Below are positions 1 to 9,022 of a DNA stretch of 29,506 bases, in pieces. A program made the translations under genes and the position numbers. The stretch spans positions 1-29,506 of the forward strand of contig SYEA01000088.1 in the NCBI GenBank assembly GCA_005800965.1, given 5' to 3'. Numbering within the stretch: the stretch's first letter is position 1; each line of letters begins with the position of its first letter. A model generated the notes under the pieces. The model made no database searches. It was not told the origin of the DNA and was given only the letters and a program-made list of their open reading frames with translations. Source of the stretch: Actinomycetota bacterium. Its GTDB lineage: Bacteria; Actinomycetota; Acidimicrobiia; Acidimicrobiales; Ilumatobacteraceae.

Positions 1-1275
1 CATGCGGCGATACGAACGCTCCAGCGGAAGTTCCCACACGTCTTCGTCGACGGCCTTGCTGGCCTCTTTCACCTGACTGAGGAATCGTGCATTGTTGCCC
101 ATGACTCCCGACATCTTTGGACCGAGTGCAGCCGCACATGCGCCGGTCAACGTGGCGATATCGACGATGGCATCGGGCTCCTGCTCGGCGGCCAACGACA
201 AACCGTCAGCCAAGATCAAGCGGCCTTCGGCATCGGTGTTGTGGATTTCCACCGTCTTCTTGTTGCGCATGGTGAGCACGTCACCCATTGCCATCGCGCT
301 GCCAGAAGGCAGGTTGTCGGTGCACATGAGGTACGCCGTCACCTGGTTCTTGCAGCCGAGTGCCTTCAACGTGCTCATTGCCGACAGCACGGCCGCGGCA
401 CCGCTCATATCCGCCTTCATCATCGCGTGCGAAGGGTTGCTCGGCTTCAGGCTGATACCGCCCGAGTCGTACATCACACCTTTGCCCACCATGATCAGGT
501 GTGGTGCTGATGACTTTTTGGTTTTACCGCTGGCTTTTGTTTTTGCGCCAGCCTTGCTGGGGCGATACACCAACTTCACCATGCGCGGTGGGTTCACACT
601 GCCCCGGTTCACCCCGATGATGCCGCCGCAACCCATGGCGAGCAACTTGTCTTTGTCATAGACCTCAACGCGCAGCCCGGATTCTGATGCAATCTGTTGC
701 GCACGATCGGCAAACAACTTGGCCGTCAAATGCGCCGGTGGCATGTTGGCAAAATCACGCGCCATGCACACTGCTTCGCCAACAACAGCTCCACGTCGCG
801 AACCGTTGGCCGCAGCACCGAGCGCCTTGGCATCAACCACCAACACAACGGACTTGAGCTTTGAGCCAAACGACTTATCTGACTTGAGCGCACCATAGCG
901 ATGGGTGGCCAACATCACACCCTCGGTAACTGCCTGGGCAATCTCAGCACGGTCGCCCCGCCCGACGCCGGCCAACGTCGTTGACAACGATGTGTGCTTG
1001 CTCGCTGCTCGTGCCAAGGCTGCTGCAGCGTTGCGCAAATCATGAGCCTTGGCCGAGTTTGCGGCCCCGATGCCGACGGCAATGAGCACGGTCTTGTCGC
1101 TCGACGGCACGACGAGTGTCTGGCCAATTTTGCCGTCAAAACCAGCGGCCGACAGTTGCGTGCGCGACAAACCGAGCTCAGCGGGCACCGCTTTGTCGGA
1201 TGTGACGGGCACCCCGATCACTTCTGTCTTGGGAACTTCGCGGGCGACGCTGACAACTAACTGTGAGTGTTTCAT
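1..1275 (-). CDS. pepA: Leucyl aminopeptidase (M17 family), 3' end cut by window edge
   Basis: Cytosolic M17 metallo-aminopeptidase that removes N-terminal residues from peptides. The 425 visible residues run from ATG at 1275 to the left edge; the family is about 480-500 aa, so roughly the last 60-80 are missing. Visible motifs match the two-metal active site: VGKGVMYDSGGISLKPS (K265, D270 as ligands, K277 catalytic), MKADMSG (D289), and NTDAEGRLILADGL (D348, E350, R352). The N-terminal macro-like domain occupies about residues 1-200. One oddity is a Lys/Ser/Ala-rich insertion at residues 240-258, between the strand ending VYRP and the catalytic VGKG motif. The start is supported by a TAGGCT hexamer 6 nt upstream (1282-1287), fitting a leaderless transcript; there is no Shine-Dalgarno sequence. 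It lies 61 bp downstream of the cobalamin adenosyltransferase gene on the same strand. The family call is very secure; substrate range cannot be read from sequence. Confidence 0.96.
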   Translation of the reverse strand, partial: MKHSQLVVSVAREVPKTEVIGVPVTSDKAVPAELGLSRTQLSAAGFDGKIGQTLVVPSSDKTVLIAVGIGAANSAKAHDLRNAAAALARAASKHTSLSTTLAGVGRGDRAEIAQAVTEGVMLATHRYGALKSDKSFGSKLKSVVLVVDAKALGAAANGSRRGAVVGEAVCMARDFANMPPAHLTAKLFADRAQQIASESGLRVEVYDKDKLLAMGCGGIIGVNRGSVNPPRMVKLVYRPSKAGAKTKASGKTKKSSAPHLIMVGKGVMYDSGGISLKPSNPSHAMMKADMSGAAAVLSAMSTLKALGCKNQVTAYLMCTDNLPSGSAMAMGDVLTMRNKKTVEIHNTDAEGRLILADGLSLAAEQEPDAIVDIATLTGACAAALGPKMSGVMGNNARFLSQVKEASKAVDEDVWELPLERSYRRM

Positions 1276-1281
1276 GGCGCC

Positions 1282-1287
1282 AGCCTA
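1282..1287 (-). promoter_or_regulatory. Candidate -10 box for leaderless pepA mRNA
   Basis: TAGGCT on the minus strand fits the actinobacterial TANNNT -10 pattern and ends 6 nt before the pepA ATG, so transcription would begin at or next to the start codon. No -35 box is evident. Confidence 0.4.
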
Positions 1288-1336
1288 ATTGCCGACTTCG
1301 GGGCCGCGATAGTTGAGCATGCCTTTCAGGAAGGGG

Positions 1337-1888
1337 CTAGTCGATCACGCTGCGCACTGGCAGCGACTCACCCTCTTGCCAACGTGCGAGAGTCCACAAT
1401 AAGTCGCTCAAGCGGTTGAGATATGGCCCAGCATGCGACGGGGCTGGCGCTGCGGCGATGGCATGGCGTTCAGCGCGGCGCACCACGGTGCGTGCCACAT
1501 CAAGTAATGCGGCAATCTTGTTTTGACCAGGTACGACGAACTCGGATGGTGGCGTGAACTTCTCATCGAGTGCGTCGATCATGTTTTCAAGATGGCTCAC
1601 CATGGCGGCAGTGACCCGCGACTTACCGTCGGTCAATTTGTGGCGATTTTCCGGCAAGGTTGCCAACTCGGCCATCAACACCCACATGTCGCGCATGATG
1701 TGCACGAGCACATCATTGAGTTCGTTTTCGCGACCAAGCTCGGCACGCACCACGCCGATTACTGCTTGTGCTTCATCGACTGCACCATAGGCCCGAGGCA
1801 AGGCTGAGTCTTTTGCCACACGGCCCCCATAGAAAAGCCCCGTGGTGCCATCGTCGCCGACTCGGGTGTAAACCTTTTCGCGTGTCAT
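1337..1888 (-). CDS. Corrinoid adenosyltransferase, PduO type
   Basis: Transfers the 5'-deoxyadenosyl group of ATP to cob(I)alamin, giving adenosylcobalamin, in the cytosol. At 183 aa it has normal PduO/MMAB family length. The N-terminal ATP-binding segment TRVGDDGTTGL is at residues 8-18, the conserved helix VARTVVRRAER at 131-141 and NRLSDLLW at 158-165. All are diagnostic of the trimeric PduO-type fold rather than CobA or EutT. Start ATG at 1888 gives the expected N-terminus (MTREKVYTRVGDDG). It is divergent from metH with a 38-bp spacer, so two cobalamin-related genes share a control region. A weak -10 (TAGCGT, 1898-1903 on the minus strand) lies 9 nt upstream of the ATG. The enzyme class is secure; its client (methylmalonyl-CoA mutase, ribonucleotide reductase or other) is not in this window. 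Confidence 0.95.
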   Translation of the reverse strand: MTREKVYTRVGDDGTTGLFYGGRVAKDSALPRAYGAVDEAQAVIGVVRAELGRENELNDVLVHIMRDMWVLMAELATLPENRHKLTDGKSRVTAAMVSHLENMIDALDEKFTPPSEFVVPGQNKIAALLDVARTVVRRAERHAIAAAPAPSHAGPYLNRLSDLLWTLARWQEGESLPVRSVID

Positions 1889-1909
1889 GACAAGTGAACG
1901 CTACTTGTC
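1889..1909. promoter_or_regulatory. Inverted repeat in the adenosyltransferase/metH divergent spacer
   Basis: GACAAGT (1889-1895) and ACTTGTC (1903-1909) are perfect reverse complements separated by 7 nt. The repeat falls between a plausible metH -35 (ATGACA, 1887-1892) and -10 (TAGCCT, 1911-1916; spacer 18 nt) and overlaps the presumed adenosyltransferase promoter. That is where a repressor or MerR-like activator would bind. Function is inferred from position and symmetry only. Confidence 0.45.
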
Positions 1910-1910
1910 T

Positions 1911-1922
1911 TAGCCTGAGGAG
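1911..1922 (+). promoter_or_regulatory. metH -10 box and adjoining ribosome binding site
   Basis: TAGCCT (1911-1916) fits a -10 hexamer and is followed directly by GAGGAG (1917-1922), a good Shine-Dalgarno 4 nt before ATG 1927. This decides the metH start in favour of 1927 over the in-frame upstream ATG at 1894, which lacks a binding site and would sit inside the inverted repeat. Confidence 0.5.
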
Positions 1923-1926
1923 CACG

Positions 1927-4900
1927 ATGCCAGCCAACCGAAAGTCGGATTATCTCGCGGCAGTCAACGAACGGGTGGTCGTTTTTGACGGGGCATTCGG
2001 CACCTACGTCCAGGACCAGAACCTGTCTGCCGACGATTTTGGTGGTGAGCACCTCGAAGGCTGCAACGAACTGCTGGCAATCACCCGACCCGATCTCATC
2101 GCTCAAATGCACGAAGATTTTCTCAAGGTGGGGGTTGATGCACTCGAGACCGCCACTTTTGGTTCATTCTCAACGGTGCTTACGGAATACGGCATCGCTG
2201 ACCGAGCCTATGAAGTCACGCTTGCTGCAGCACGCATTGCCCGCGAAGTGGCCAACTCATACGAGTCTGATGGCCGCTCGCGTTATGTGGCCGGCAGTGT
2301 CGGGCCAGGCACCAAATTGCCGAGCCTCGGGCATATCTCGTTCAACGAGTTGCGTGACACTTACGAAGAACATGCACGCGCACTCATCGAAGGTGGTGTC
2401 GATTTACTACTGATTGAAACCTGCATGGATCTGTTGCAGATCAAGTCAGCGATGCAGGGTGGTCGTCGGGCGATGAAAGCAATGGGCCGTGAGGTGCCCA
2501 TTCAGGTGCAAGTCACGATGGAAACCACTGGCCGCATGTTGGTGGGCACCGAAATCGGTGCGGCGCTCAGCACCCTCTTGGCGATGAAGCCGGCAGTTAT
2601 CGGCATCAACTGCGCCACCGGCCCCGCCGAAATGCAAGAGCACCTCCGTCATCTCTCGCAACATTGTCCGATTCCCATCAGTGTGTTGCCCAATGCCGGC
2701 CTGCCGAGTGTGGTCGACGGCCGAACGCACTACGACCTCACACCAGCACAACTCGCTGAATTCCATCGCCACCACGTGCAGGAACTTGGTATCAACGTGG
2801 TGGGTGGCTGCTGTGGCACTACCCCCGAACACCTGCGCCAAGTGGTCGAAGCCGTGCGTAACATCACCCCACTGCGTCGCACTCCGCATCAAGAGCCGAG
2901 CGTTACTTCGCTGTACTCGCCTGTCACGCTGAAACAAGACAACAGCGTGCTGTACATCGGTGAACGCACCAACGCCAACGGCTCGCGAGCATTCCGCGAT
3001 GCAATGTTGGCCGCCGATTGGGACACCTGCACCAAGATGGCTACCGAACAAATTCGCGAAGGTGCCCACGTGCTGGATGTTTGTGTCGACTACGTCGGTC
3101 GTGACGGTGTCGCCGACATGGCCGAAGTTGCAGGTCGCTTCGCCAGCCAAGCCAGCGTTCCCCTCGTGTTGGATTCCACCGAACCACAGGTGCTCGAAGC
3201 AGCGCTGCAGTTGGTGGGTGGCCGCTGCATCTTGAACAGCGCCAACCTCGAAGATGGCGAAGAACCTGGTCGACGCATGGATCGCATCTTTTCGCTTGCC
3301 CGCGACTACGGAGCTGCTGTTATTTGTTTGTTGATCGACGAACGCGGCCAAGCCCGCGATGTGGAGTGGAAGATGGAGATCGCCCATCGCCTGCACAAGA
3401 TCGCGACCGAGCGCTACGGGTTGTCGGCTACCGATTTGATTTTTGACCCGCTCACGTTTCCACTCACCACGGGTGGCGCCGATCTGCGTCGCGACGGCAT
3501 CGAAAGCATCGAGGCGATTCGCCGCATCAAACAAGAAATCCCTGGTGCACTCACGGTGATGGGCCTCTCCAACGTGAGCTTCGGCATCAACCCGGCCGCC
3601 CGCCAAGTGTTGAACAGCGTGTTTCTTGATGCCTGCGTCAAAGCGGGCCTTGACGCTGCCATCGTGCATGCCAGCAAGATTCAGCCCTTGGCGCGCATCA
3701 AGCCCGAGCATGTCACGTTGTGCAACGACATCATTTTCGACAAGACCACCGACACCTACAACCCGCTGCAACTGTTGCTTACTGCGTTTGAAGGCGTGCA
3801 ATCAACCAAGCAAGAAAAACCCGACCGCAGTGGTTGGCCGGTGCGCGACCGCCTGCGACAACGCATTATCGATGGAGAACGCGACGGCCTCACCGCCGAA
3901 CTCGACGAGGCGCTCGGTGAGGGCATCAAAGCCCTCGAGATTGTCAACGACGTATTGCTCGACGGCATGCGCGAAGTTGGCGAACTCTTCGGCTCGGGTC
4001 AGATGCAATTGCCATTCGTGCTGCAAAGTGCCGAAACGATGAAGATGGCCGTCAGCCATCTCGAACCGCACATGGACAAAGTCGCTGGTTCGTCCAGCAA
4101 GGGCAAGTTGGTGCTCGCCACGGTTAAAGGTGACGTGCACGACATCGGCAAAAACCTGGTCGACATCATTTGCACCAACAATGGCTACGAGGTGCACAAC
4201 ATCGGCATCAAGATTTCGATCAGCGAAATGATCGCCAAGGTGCAAGAAGTCGACGCCGATGCGCTCGGCATGAGCGGTCTACTCGTTAAAAGCACGCTCA
4301 TTATGCGCGACAACCTCGAAGAACTCAACACCCAGGGCCTGGCGCGAATTCCGGTCATCCTCGGTGGTGCAGCACTCACTCGCAGCTACGTCGAGCGTGA
4401 CCTGCGCGAGGTGTACCAGGGTCGGGTGTTCTACGGTCGCGACGCATTTGAAGGCCTGCACACTCTCGACAAGTTGATGGATATGAAGCACAGCGGCACC
4501 GATGACCCCGACTTCGGGCGCATTCCCACGGGTCGTTCGCTGGCCGAACGCCGGGCCCCGAAAGAGACACCAGCCAACGTGCCGCGGCGCTCACCCGAGG
4601 CAGCCGTCGATAACCGTGTGTTCACGCCGCCGTTCATCGGCTCACGCGTGATGAAAGGCATCAGCCTCGACGAGATCGCCGAGTATGTGAACGAAACGGC
4701 GTTGTTCCGCAACCAGTGGCAATACCGACCACTCGAGGGCGAAAACGACGAAGACTTTAAGTCGCGCATTCGTCCAGAGTTGCGCGAGCAGTTGGCACAA
4801 GCCAAGGCGTCCGGCATTTTGGTGCCGCAACTGGTGTACGGCTACTTCCCCGCCAACGGTGACGGCAACGACGTCGTGATCTGGACCGACGAGTCACGCA

Positions 4901-5412
4901 CCACCGAACGGATGCGCTTTTCGTATCCACGCCAAGACGAAGCCCCATACCTGTGCATCGCCGACTTCTTTCGCCCGATCGAAAGCGGCGAAATTGACTA
5001 CGCCTCGTTTCACATCGTGACCATGGGGGCCAAGGTGAGCGAGGCTGCTGCCGAGTTGTTTGCCAAAAACGAATACCAAAAATATCTCAACATGCACGGC
5101 ATCGGCGTGGAAATGGCCGAAGCGCTCGCCGAGTATTGGCATCATCGCATTCGCAGCGAGTGGGGCTTCGTCGATGAAGACGGCCCGAACTTACACGGCT
5201 TGTTCCGCCAGCAGTATCGCGGCGGGCGTTACTCGTGGGGTTATCCCGCCTGCCCAGACCTCGAAGACAACGCAAAGGTGGCCGAACTGCTCGAAGCCGG
5301 ACGAATCGGCATCGTGGTGAATGAAGAAACAGGTTGGCAATATCAGCCCGAGCAAACTACTTCAGCAATCATTTGTCACCACCCGCGCGCCAAATATTTC
5401 GTTGCCCGCTGA
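1927..5412 (+). CDS. metH: Cobalamin-dependent methionine synthase
   Basis: Methylates homocysteine to methionine using methyltetrahydrofolate and methylcobalamin. At 1161 aa it is a full-length, four-module enzyme. The homocysteine-binding domain (about 15-315) carries the zinc cysteines C229 (GINCATG) and C295/C296 (GGCCGTTPEH). The pterin-binding domain (about 340-610) begins YIGERTNANGSRAFRDAM. The cobalamin cap and Rossmann modules (about 640-860) contain DVHDIGKN with the Co-ligating H738. The reactivation domain (about 900-1161) contains RGGRYSWGYPACPD (1098-1111), which binds S-adenosylmethionine. Start 1927 is chosen because GAGGAG precedes it. It is divergent from the corrinoid adenosyltransferase. 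Its stop is 1 bp from the convergent ABC exporter stop, leaving no room for an intrinsic terminator. Nothing looks truncated or frameshifted. Confidence 0.98.
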   Translation: MPANRKSDYLAAVNERVVVFDGAFGTYVQDQNLSADDFGGEHLEGCNELLAITRPDLIAQMHEDFLKVGVDALETATFGSFSTVLTEYGIADRAYEVTLAAARIAREVANSYESDGRSRYVAGSVGPGTKLPSLGHISFNELRDTYEEHARALIEGGVDLLLIETCMDLLQIKSAMQGGRRAMKAMGREVPIQVQVTMETTGRMLVGTEIGAALSTLLAMKPAVIGINCATGPAEMQEHLRHLSQHCPIPISVLPNAGLPSVVDGRTHYDLTPAQLAEFHRHHVQELGINVVGGCCGTTPEHLRQVVEAVRNITPLRRTPHQEPSVTSLYSPVTLKQDNSVLYIGERTNANGSRAFRDAMLAADWDTCTKMATEQIREGAHVLDVCVDYVGRDGVADMAEVAGRFASQASVPLVLDSTEPQVLEAALQLVGGRCILNSANLEDGEEPGRRMDRIFSLARDYGAAVICLLIDERGQARDVEWKMEIAHRLHKIATERYGLSATDLIFDPLTFPLTTGGADLRRDGIESIEAIRRIKQEIPGALTVMGLSNVSFGINPAARQVLNSVFLDACVKAGLDAAIVHASKIQPLARIKPEHVTLCNDIIFDKTTDTYNPLQLLLTAFEGVQSTKQEKPDRSGWPVRDRLRQRIIDGERDGLTAELDEALGEGIKALEIVNDVLLDGMREVGELFGSGQMQLPFVLQSAETMKMAVSHLEPHMDKVAGSSSKGKLVLATVKGDVHDIGKNLVDIICTNNGYEVHNIGIKISISEMIAKVQEVDADALGMSGLLVKSTLIMRDNLEELNTQGLARIPVILGGAALTRSYVERDLREVYQGRVFYGRDAFEGLHTLDKLMDMKHSGTDDPDFGRIPTGRSLAERRAPKETPANVPRRSPEAAVDNRVFTPPFIGSRVMKGISLDEIAEYVNETALFRNQWQYRPLEGENDEDFKSRIRPELREQLAQAKASGILVPQLVYGYFPANGDGNDVVIWTDESRTTERMRFSYPRQDEAPYLCIADFFRPIESGEIDYASFHIVTMGAKVSEAAAELFAKNEYQKYLNMHGIGVEMAEALAEYWHHRIRSEWGFVDEDGPNLHGLFRQQYRGGRYSWGYPACPDLEDNAKVAELLEAGRIGIVVNEETGWQYQPEQTTSAIICHHPRAKYFVAR

Positions 5413-5413
5413 C

Positions 5414-7201
5414 TCAAACCGAGTGCGACTTCTCCCACGCTCGAGCCAGTGCTGCGTATTTGCCACCGAGTGCAACTAGTTCATTGTGGGTGCCCGCCTC
5501 GGCAATGCGCGCCTGATCAACCACGACGATTCGATCGGCGCGCTGCACGGTGGACAAACGATGCGCCACCACGATGGTGGTGCGCCCTTGCATGAGTCGC
5601 TCGAGGGCGGCTTCGACCTCGGCTTCGGTGCCCGGGTCGAGATTTGATGTTGCTTCGTCAAGCACCAACACAGCGGGGTCGATGAGCGCCGCACGACCAA
5701 GCGCCACGAGTTGTCGCTCACCGGCCGACAGGCGCGTGCCGCGTTCACGCACCTCGGTGTCAAGCCCTTCGGGTAGTCGTTCGAAATGGGCCAGCACGCC
5801 GAGCCGCTCCAGGGCGGCTTCGACTTCGGTATCCGAGGCGGTGATACGTGCCAATCGAACGTTCTCACGAATCGTGCCGTTGAACAAAAACCCTTCTTGC
5901 GGCACCACCACGATGCGCTCGCGCAAGCTTGCATGCGTGCCCTGGCGCAAATCGACACCACCGTAAGTTACGAACCCCGTTGTTGGGTCGTATAAACGCG
6001 ACATCAGTTTGGCCAAGGTGCTCTTGCCCGCACCAGTCGGCCCAACGAGTGCAATCCGTTCGCCATCACGCACCGTGAAATCAATGTCTTGCAGCGCTGG
6101 CGTCGTACCGGTGGCGTAGGTGAAGCCCACCCCGTTGACCACGATGTCACCACGATTGGGCAACGCAACGGCATCAATCGCCTCGTCAACCTCGGGGGTG
6201 GCATCAAGAATTGCAAACAACTTATGCAGTGCAGCGGCCGCTGACTGCACGCCGTTGTACAACTGCGACAACTGCTGCACCGGGTCAAACAAACTGGACA
6301 ACAACAAAATGAAGGCGACCACGGTGCCCAGCGAGACCGTGTCACGGTGCACCAACCAACCCCCGATACCCACGACGAGAGCAGTGGCGACCACACCCGA
6401 AAGCTCGACCAGACCGAAGTACCACGTGCTGATACGAATACTGCGCACATGGCTGTCAAACAGCGAGCGATTTGATTCTTCAAAACGCTTGATCTGGTGA
6501 TCTTCTTGGGCATAAGCCTGAATCACACGCACGGCCGCAATGCCCTCTTGCAATGTGCCGAGGTTTTGCCCGACTCGCTCGCGCACCGTGAGATACGCCG
6601 TGTTCGAATCGCGTTGAAACTTCACCGACGCAATCACGATGACCGGAAACACGATGAGCACGACCAAAGCCAATTCCCACGACAAGATGAACAACACAGC
6701 AAGTGCCAGCACGACCAAGAAACCGCTCGCCAAAAACTGCAGCAGCCCCCACTGAATCAACTCCCCCATGGTTTCGATGTCGGCTGTCATGCGGGCCACG
6801 AGCACTCCGGCTTTGTTGCGGTCGTAATACGCCAATGACTGACTCTGCATTGCGGCAAACACTTTGAGCCGCAGCTCGCGCAAGAACGACTCGCCCGTGC
6901 GATTGAGGAACACGTACTGCATGCGGCCAAAGACATACGCCAGGGCGGTGATTACGAGGTACGACCCAACCGAAAGATTGAGTTGGAACAAGTCACGGGC
7001 CCGAATGCCGGCGTCAATGCCATGGCGCACCAAGACTGGTGCTGTCAATGTTGCACTGGTGGTAACCACCACACAACCAACTGCTGCATACGCAGTGCGC
7101 TTGAACGGTGCCGCCATTCGCATGACGCGCAACATGACCCGGCGTGTCTCTGACTTATCCAACTGATCTTCAGGGGCGACGCCCCCACCCATTTGAAACA
7201 T
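5414..7201 (-). CDS. Heterodimeric ABC exporter subunit with the canonical ATP site
   Basis: Half-transporter, 595 aa: a six-helix exporter membrane domain (about 35-330) followed by an ATPase domain (about 350-590). It shows Walker A GPTGAGKS (387-394), Q-loop Q435, Walker B VLVLDE with catalytic E516 and switch H547. The signature motif is LSAGE (491-495) instead of LSGGQ. In a heterodimer with the adjacent 7202-9022 product, this altered signature would pair with that partner's defective Walker site, while this subunit's intact Walker site pairs with the partner's LSGGQ. ATG 7201 immediately follows the partner's stop codon with no spacer, so the two are almost certainly co-translated; an in-frame ATG at 7192 is an alternative start. 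It is the last gene of the thioesterase-oxidoreductase-ABC operon. Substrate is unknown: lipids, drugs or peptides are all possible for this family. Confidence 0.93.
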   Translation of the reverse strand: MFQMGGGVAPEDQLDKSETRRVMLRVMRMAAPFKRTAYAAVGCVVVTTSATLTAPVLVRHGIDAGIRARDLFQLNLSVGSYLVITALAYVFGRMQYVFLNRTGESFLRELRLKVFAAMQSQSLAYYDRNKAGVLVARMTADIETMGELIQWGLLQFLASGFLVVLALAVLFILSWELALVVLIVFPVIVIASVKFQRDSNTAYLTVRERVGQNLGTLQEGIAAVRVIQAYAQEDHQIKRFEESNRSLFDSHVRSIRISTWYFGLVELSGVVATALVVGIGGWLVHRDTVSLGTVVAFILLLSSLFDPVQQLSQLYNGVQSAAAALHKLFAILDATPEVDEAIDAVALPNRGDIVVNGVGFTYATGTTPALQDIDFTVRDGERIALVGPTGAGKSTLAKLMSRLYDPTTGFVTYGGVDLRQGTHASLRERIVVVPQEGFLFNGTIRENVRLARITASDTEVEAALERLGVLAHFERLPEGLDTEVRERGTRLSAGERQLVALGRAALIDPAVLVLDEATSNLDPGTEAEVEAALERLMQGRTTIVVAHRLSTVQRADRIVVVDQARIAEAGTHNELVALGGKYAALARAWEKSHSV

Positions 7202-9022
7202 CTAGTCGACCACTGAACTTTCATCTACGAATGACGCCAACACTTCGCGATATCGCTGACTGGTTTCGAGCAGTTCGCGGTGCTGGCCCACTGCGGCAAC
7301 TCCACCGTGGTCAATAAATACGATGCGATCAGCCAGCGCGATGGTGCCGGGTCGATGAGCAATAACGATCGTTGTGCGACCCTTCATTACCGTTTGCATG
7401 GCATCGCGAATTTCGTGTTCTTTGCTCGGGTCGACTGCGCTTGTCGCGTCATCTAGTACCAGCACCCGTGGGTCGGCAACGATGGCGCGAGCAATGGCCA
7501 CACGCTGACGCTGACCACCACTCAGCGAAAAGCCGCGCTCGCCAATCGGTGTGTTGTATCCGTTCGGCAGCTGCAGGATGAACTCGTGGGCGCCGGCCAA
7601 TCGTGCTGCGCGCTCGACGGTGGCCTGGTCGGCATCTGGTTTGGCAAAGGCAATGTTGTTGCGAACCGTGTCGTTGAACAAAAACGTGTCTTCAAATACG
7701 ACCCCCACATTGCGACGCAATTCGTGAACATCCAACCGCCGCAAATCGATGCCGTCGAGGGTGATGCGTCCGTTGACCACATCGTAGAAACGCAGCAACA
7801 ATCGCACGACGGTGCTCTTACCCGCCCCAGTGGCACCGACCAGAGCCACCGATTCACCAGGGGCGATGGTCAACGAAAAATTACGCAGGATCAGATGGTC
7901 TTCGCCGTATCCAAACGAGACATCGTCAAACGACACAGCACCCACGGCAGTTGCCATCTCGCGAGATGGGAGTGCGTGTGACCGTTCGGGGCTTTGTACG
8001 GCTGGCTCGGTAGAGAGCACCTCTTGCACACGCACGAGAGCGGCGGCGGCACGCTGACCAAGCGCGACCATCATCCCAATATTGCGCAGCGGCCAAACCA
8101 GCATGGTGAGATACACGTTGAAGGCCACAAGATCGCCAATGCTCAAGTCACCATTCACCACTCGATGGCCGCCGTAACCGAGCACGGCAATCAGGCCAAG
8201 CGAGGGCAACAAATCGATGGCTGGCAAAAAGCGGCTGCGAATACTGGCTGCGTTGAGTGATACTTCGCGAATTCCATCTGCTTCTTTGCGCAACTTGTTG
8301 AATTGCACACTTTCCGTGCCCAGACCTTTTACGACGCGAACACCAGAGACGCTTTCTTCAACCACGCTGGCTAACTGGGCCTGTTTGTTCTGCACTGCCA
8401 GCACAGCCGGATGAATGCGGTTCGAAAATCTTCGCGATGCCACATTGATAAATGGCAGCGGGGCCAAAGCGACGATTGCCAGACGCCAGTCGGTGAATGC
8501 CAAGATCAAGGTCACCGCAAACAGTTGGCTCACATTGCTGAGGGTGATTGGAATCATCACCACGAACTGCTGCACCTGCTGTAGGTCGCTTGATGCTCGA
8601 CTCATCAGCTGTCCGGTCTGGGCGCGATCGTGGTAACCCACATGAAGCCGCTGAATATGGGCAAACATGCGTTCCCGTAACAACGTCTCAGTCCATCGAC
8701 TTTCACGAAATGCCAGATAACGCCGACCAGCGGTCAACAAACCAGTGGCCAGGCCAGCAGCAGCAATAAACAACGACCACGACAGCAGTGCACCGTTGCG
8801 TTCAATGCCTTGATTGATTGCTGCTTTCGTAAGTTGTGGCACAGCAACTTTGGCTGCTGTCCACGTAATACCGATTACGACGCCCAGCACCAATGCCCGC
8901 CGCTGATTCATCAGCACCTGCCACAACAGCTGCCACCCCAAGTTGCGTTGCGCGCGCGCTTGCTCTTCGGCCCCGCCTTTGGAGATCGCGGCGGCGTCGG
9001 GGTCTACGGCAGTAACGGTCAC
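7202..9022 (-). CDS. Heterodimeric ABC exporter subunit with a degenerate ATP site
   Basis: Half-transporter, 606 aa, with an exporter membrane domain (about 40-335) and an ATPase domain (about 360-600). It has Walker A GATGAGKS (396-403), an intact signature LSGGQ (500-504) and H556. The residue after the Walker B Asp is Asp (VLVLDD, D525) rather than the catalytic Glu, and the Q-loop position appears to be Glu (VVFED, E444). These substitutions are characteristic of the low-activity site of asymmetric exporters such as TM287/288 and the Rv1272c/Rv1273c type. Start is GTG at 9022, overlapping the upstream oxidoreductase stop as GTGA, which indicates translational coupling. The partner follows with zero spacing. 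Family and pairing are secure; transported substrate is unknown. Confidence 0.93.
   Translation of the reverse strand: MTVTAVDPDAAAISKGGAEEQARAQRNLGWQLLWQVLMNQRRALVLGVVIGITWTAAKVAVPQLTKAAINQGIERNGALLSWSLFIAAAGLATGLLTAGRRYLAFRESRWTETLLRERMFAHIQRLHVGYHDRAQTGQLMSRASSDLQQVQQFVVMIPITLSNVSQLFAVTLILAFTDWRLAIVALAPLPFINVASRRFSNRIHPAVLAVQNKQAQLASVVEESVSGVRVVKGLGTESVQFNKLRKEADGIREVSLNAASIRSRFLPAIDLLPSLGLIAVLGYGGHRVVNGDLSIGDLVAFNVYLTMLVWPLRNIGMMVALGQRAAAALVRVQEVLSTEPAVQSPERSHALPSREMATAVGAVSFDDVSFGYGEDHLILRNFSLTIAPGESVALVGATGAGKSTVVRLLLRFYDVVNGRITLDGIDLRRLDVHELRRNVGVVFEDTFLFNDTVRNNIAFAKPDADQATVERAARLAGAHEFILQLPNGYNTPIGERGFSLSGGQRQRVAIARAIVADPRVLVLDDATSAVDPSKEHEIRDAMQTVMKGRTTIVIAHRPGTIALADRIVFIDHGGVAAVGQHRELLETSQRYREVLASFVDESSVVD

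Noticed and set aside
92..661. Plus-strand 189-codon open frame at the left edge
   Set aside because: The minus strand here encodes PepA with catalytic motifs NTDAEGRL and VGKG; the plus frame is its shadow.
1889..1926. Cobalamin riboswitch ahead of metH
   Set aside because: The spacer of 38 bp is far too short for a B12 aptamer, and the B12-box-like conserved core is not visible.
2446..3801. A 451-codon open frame antisense to metH
   Set aside because: It lies wholly within a certain metH coding region and its product is His/Gln-rich without domains. Long antisense frames arise from the codon bias of the sense gene.
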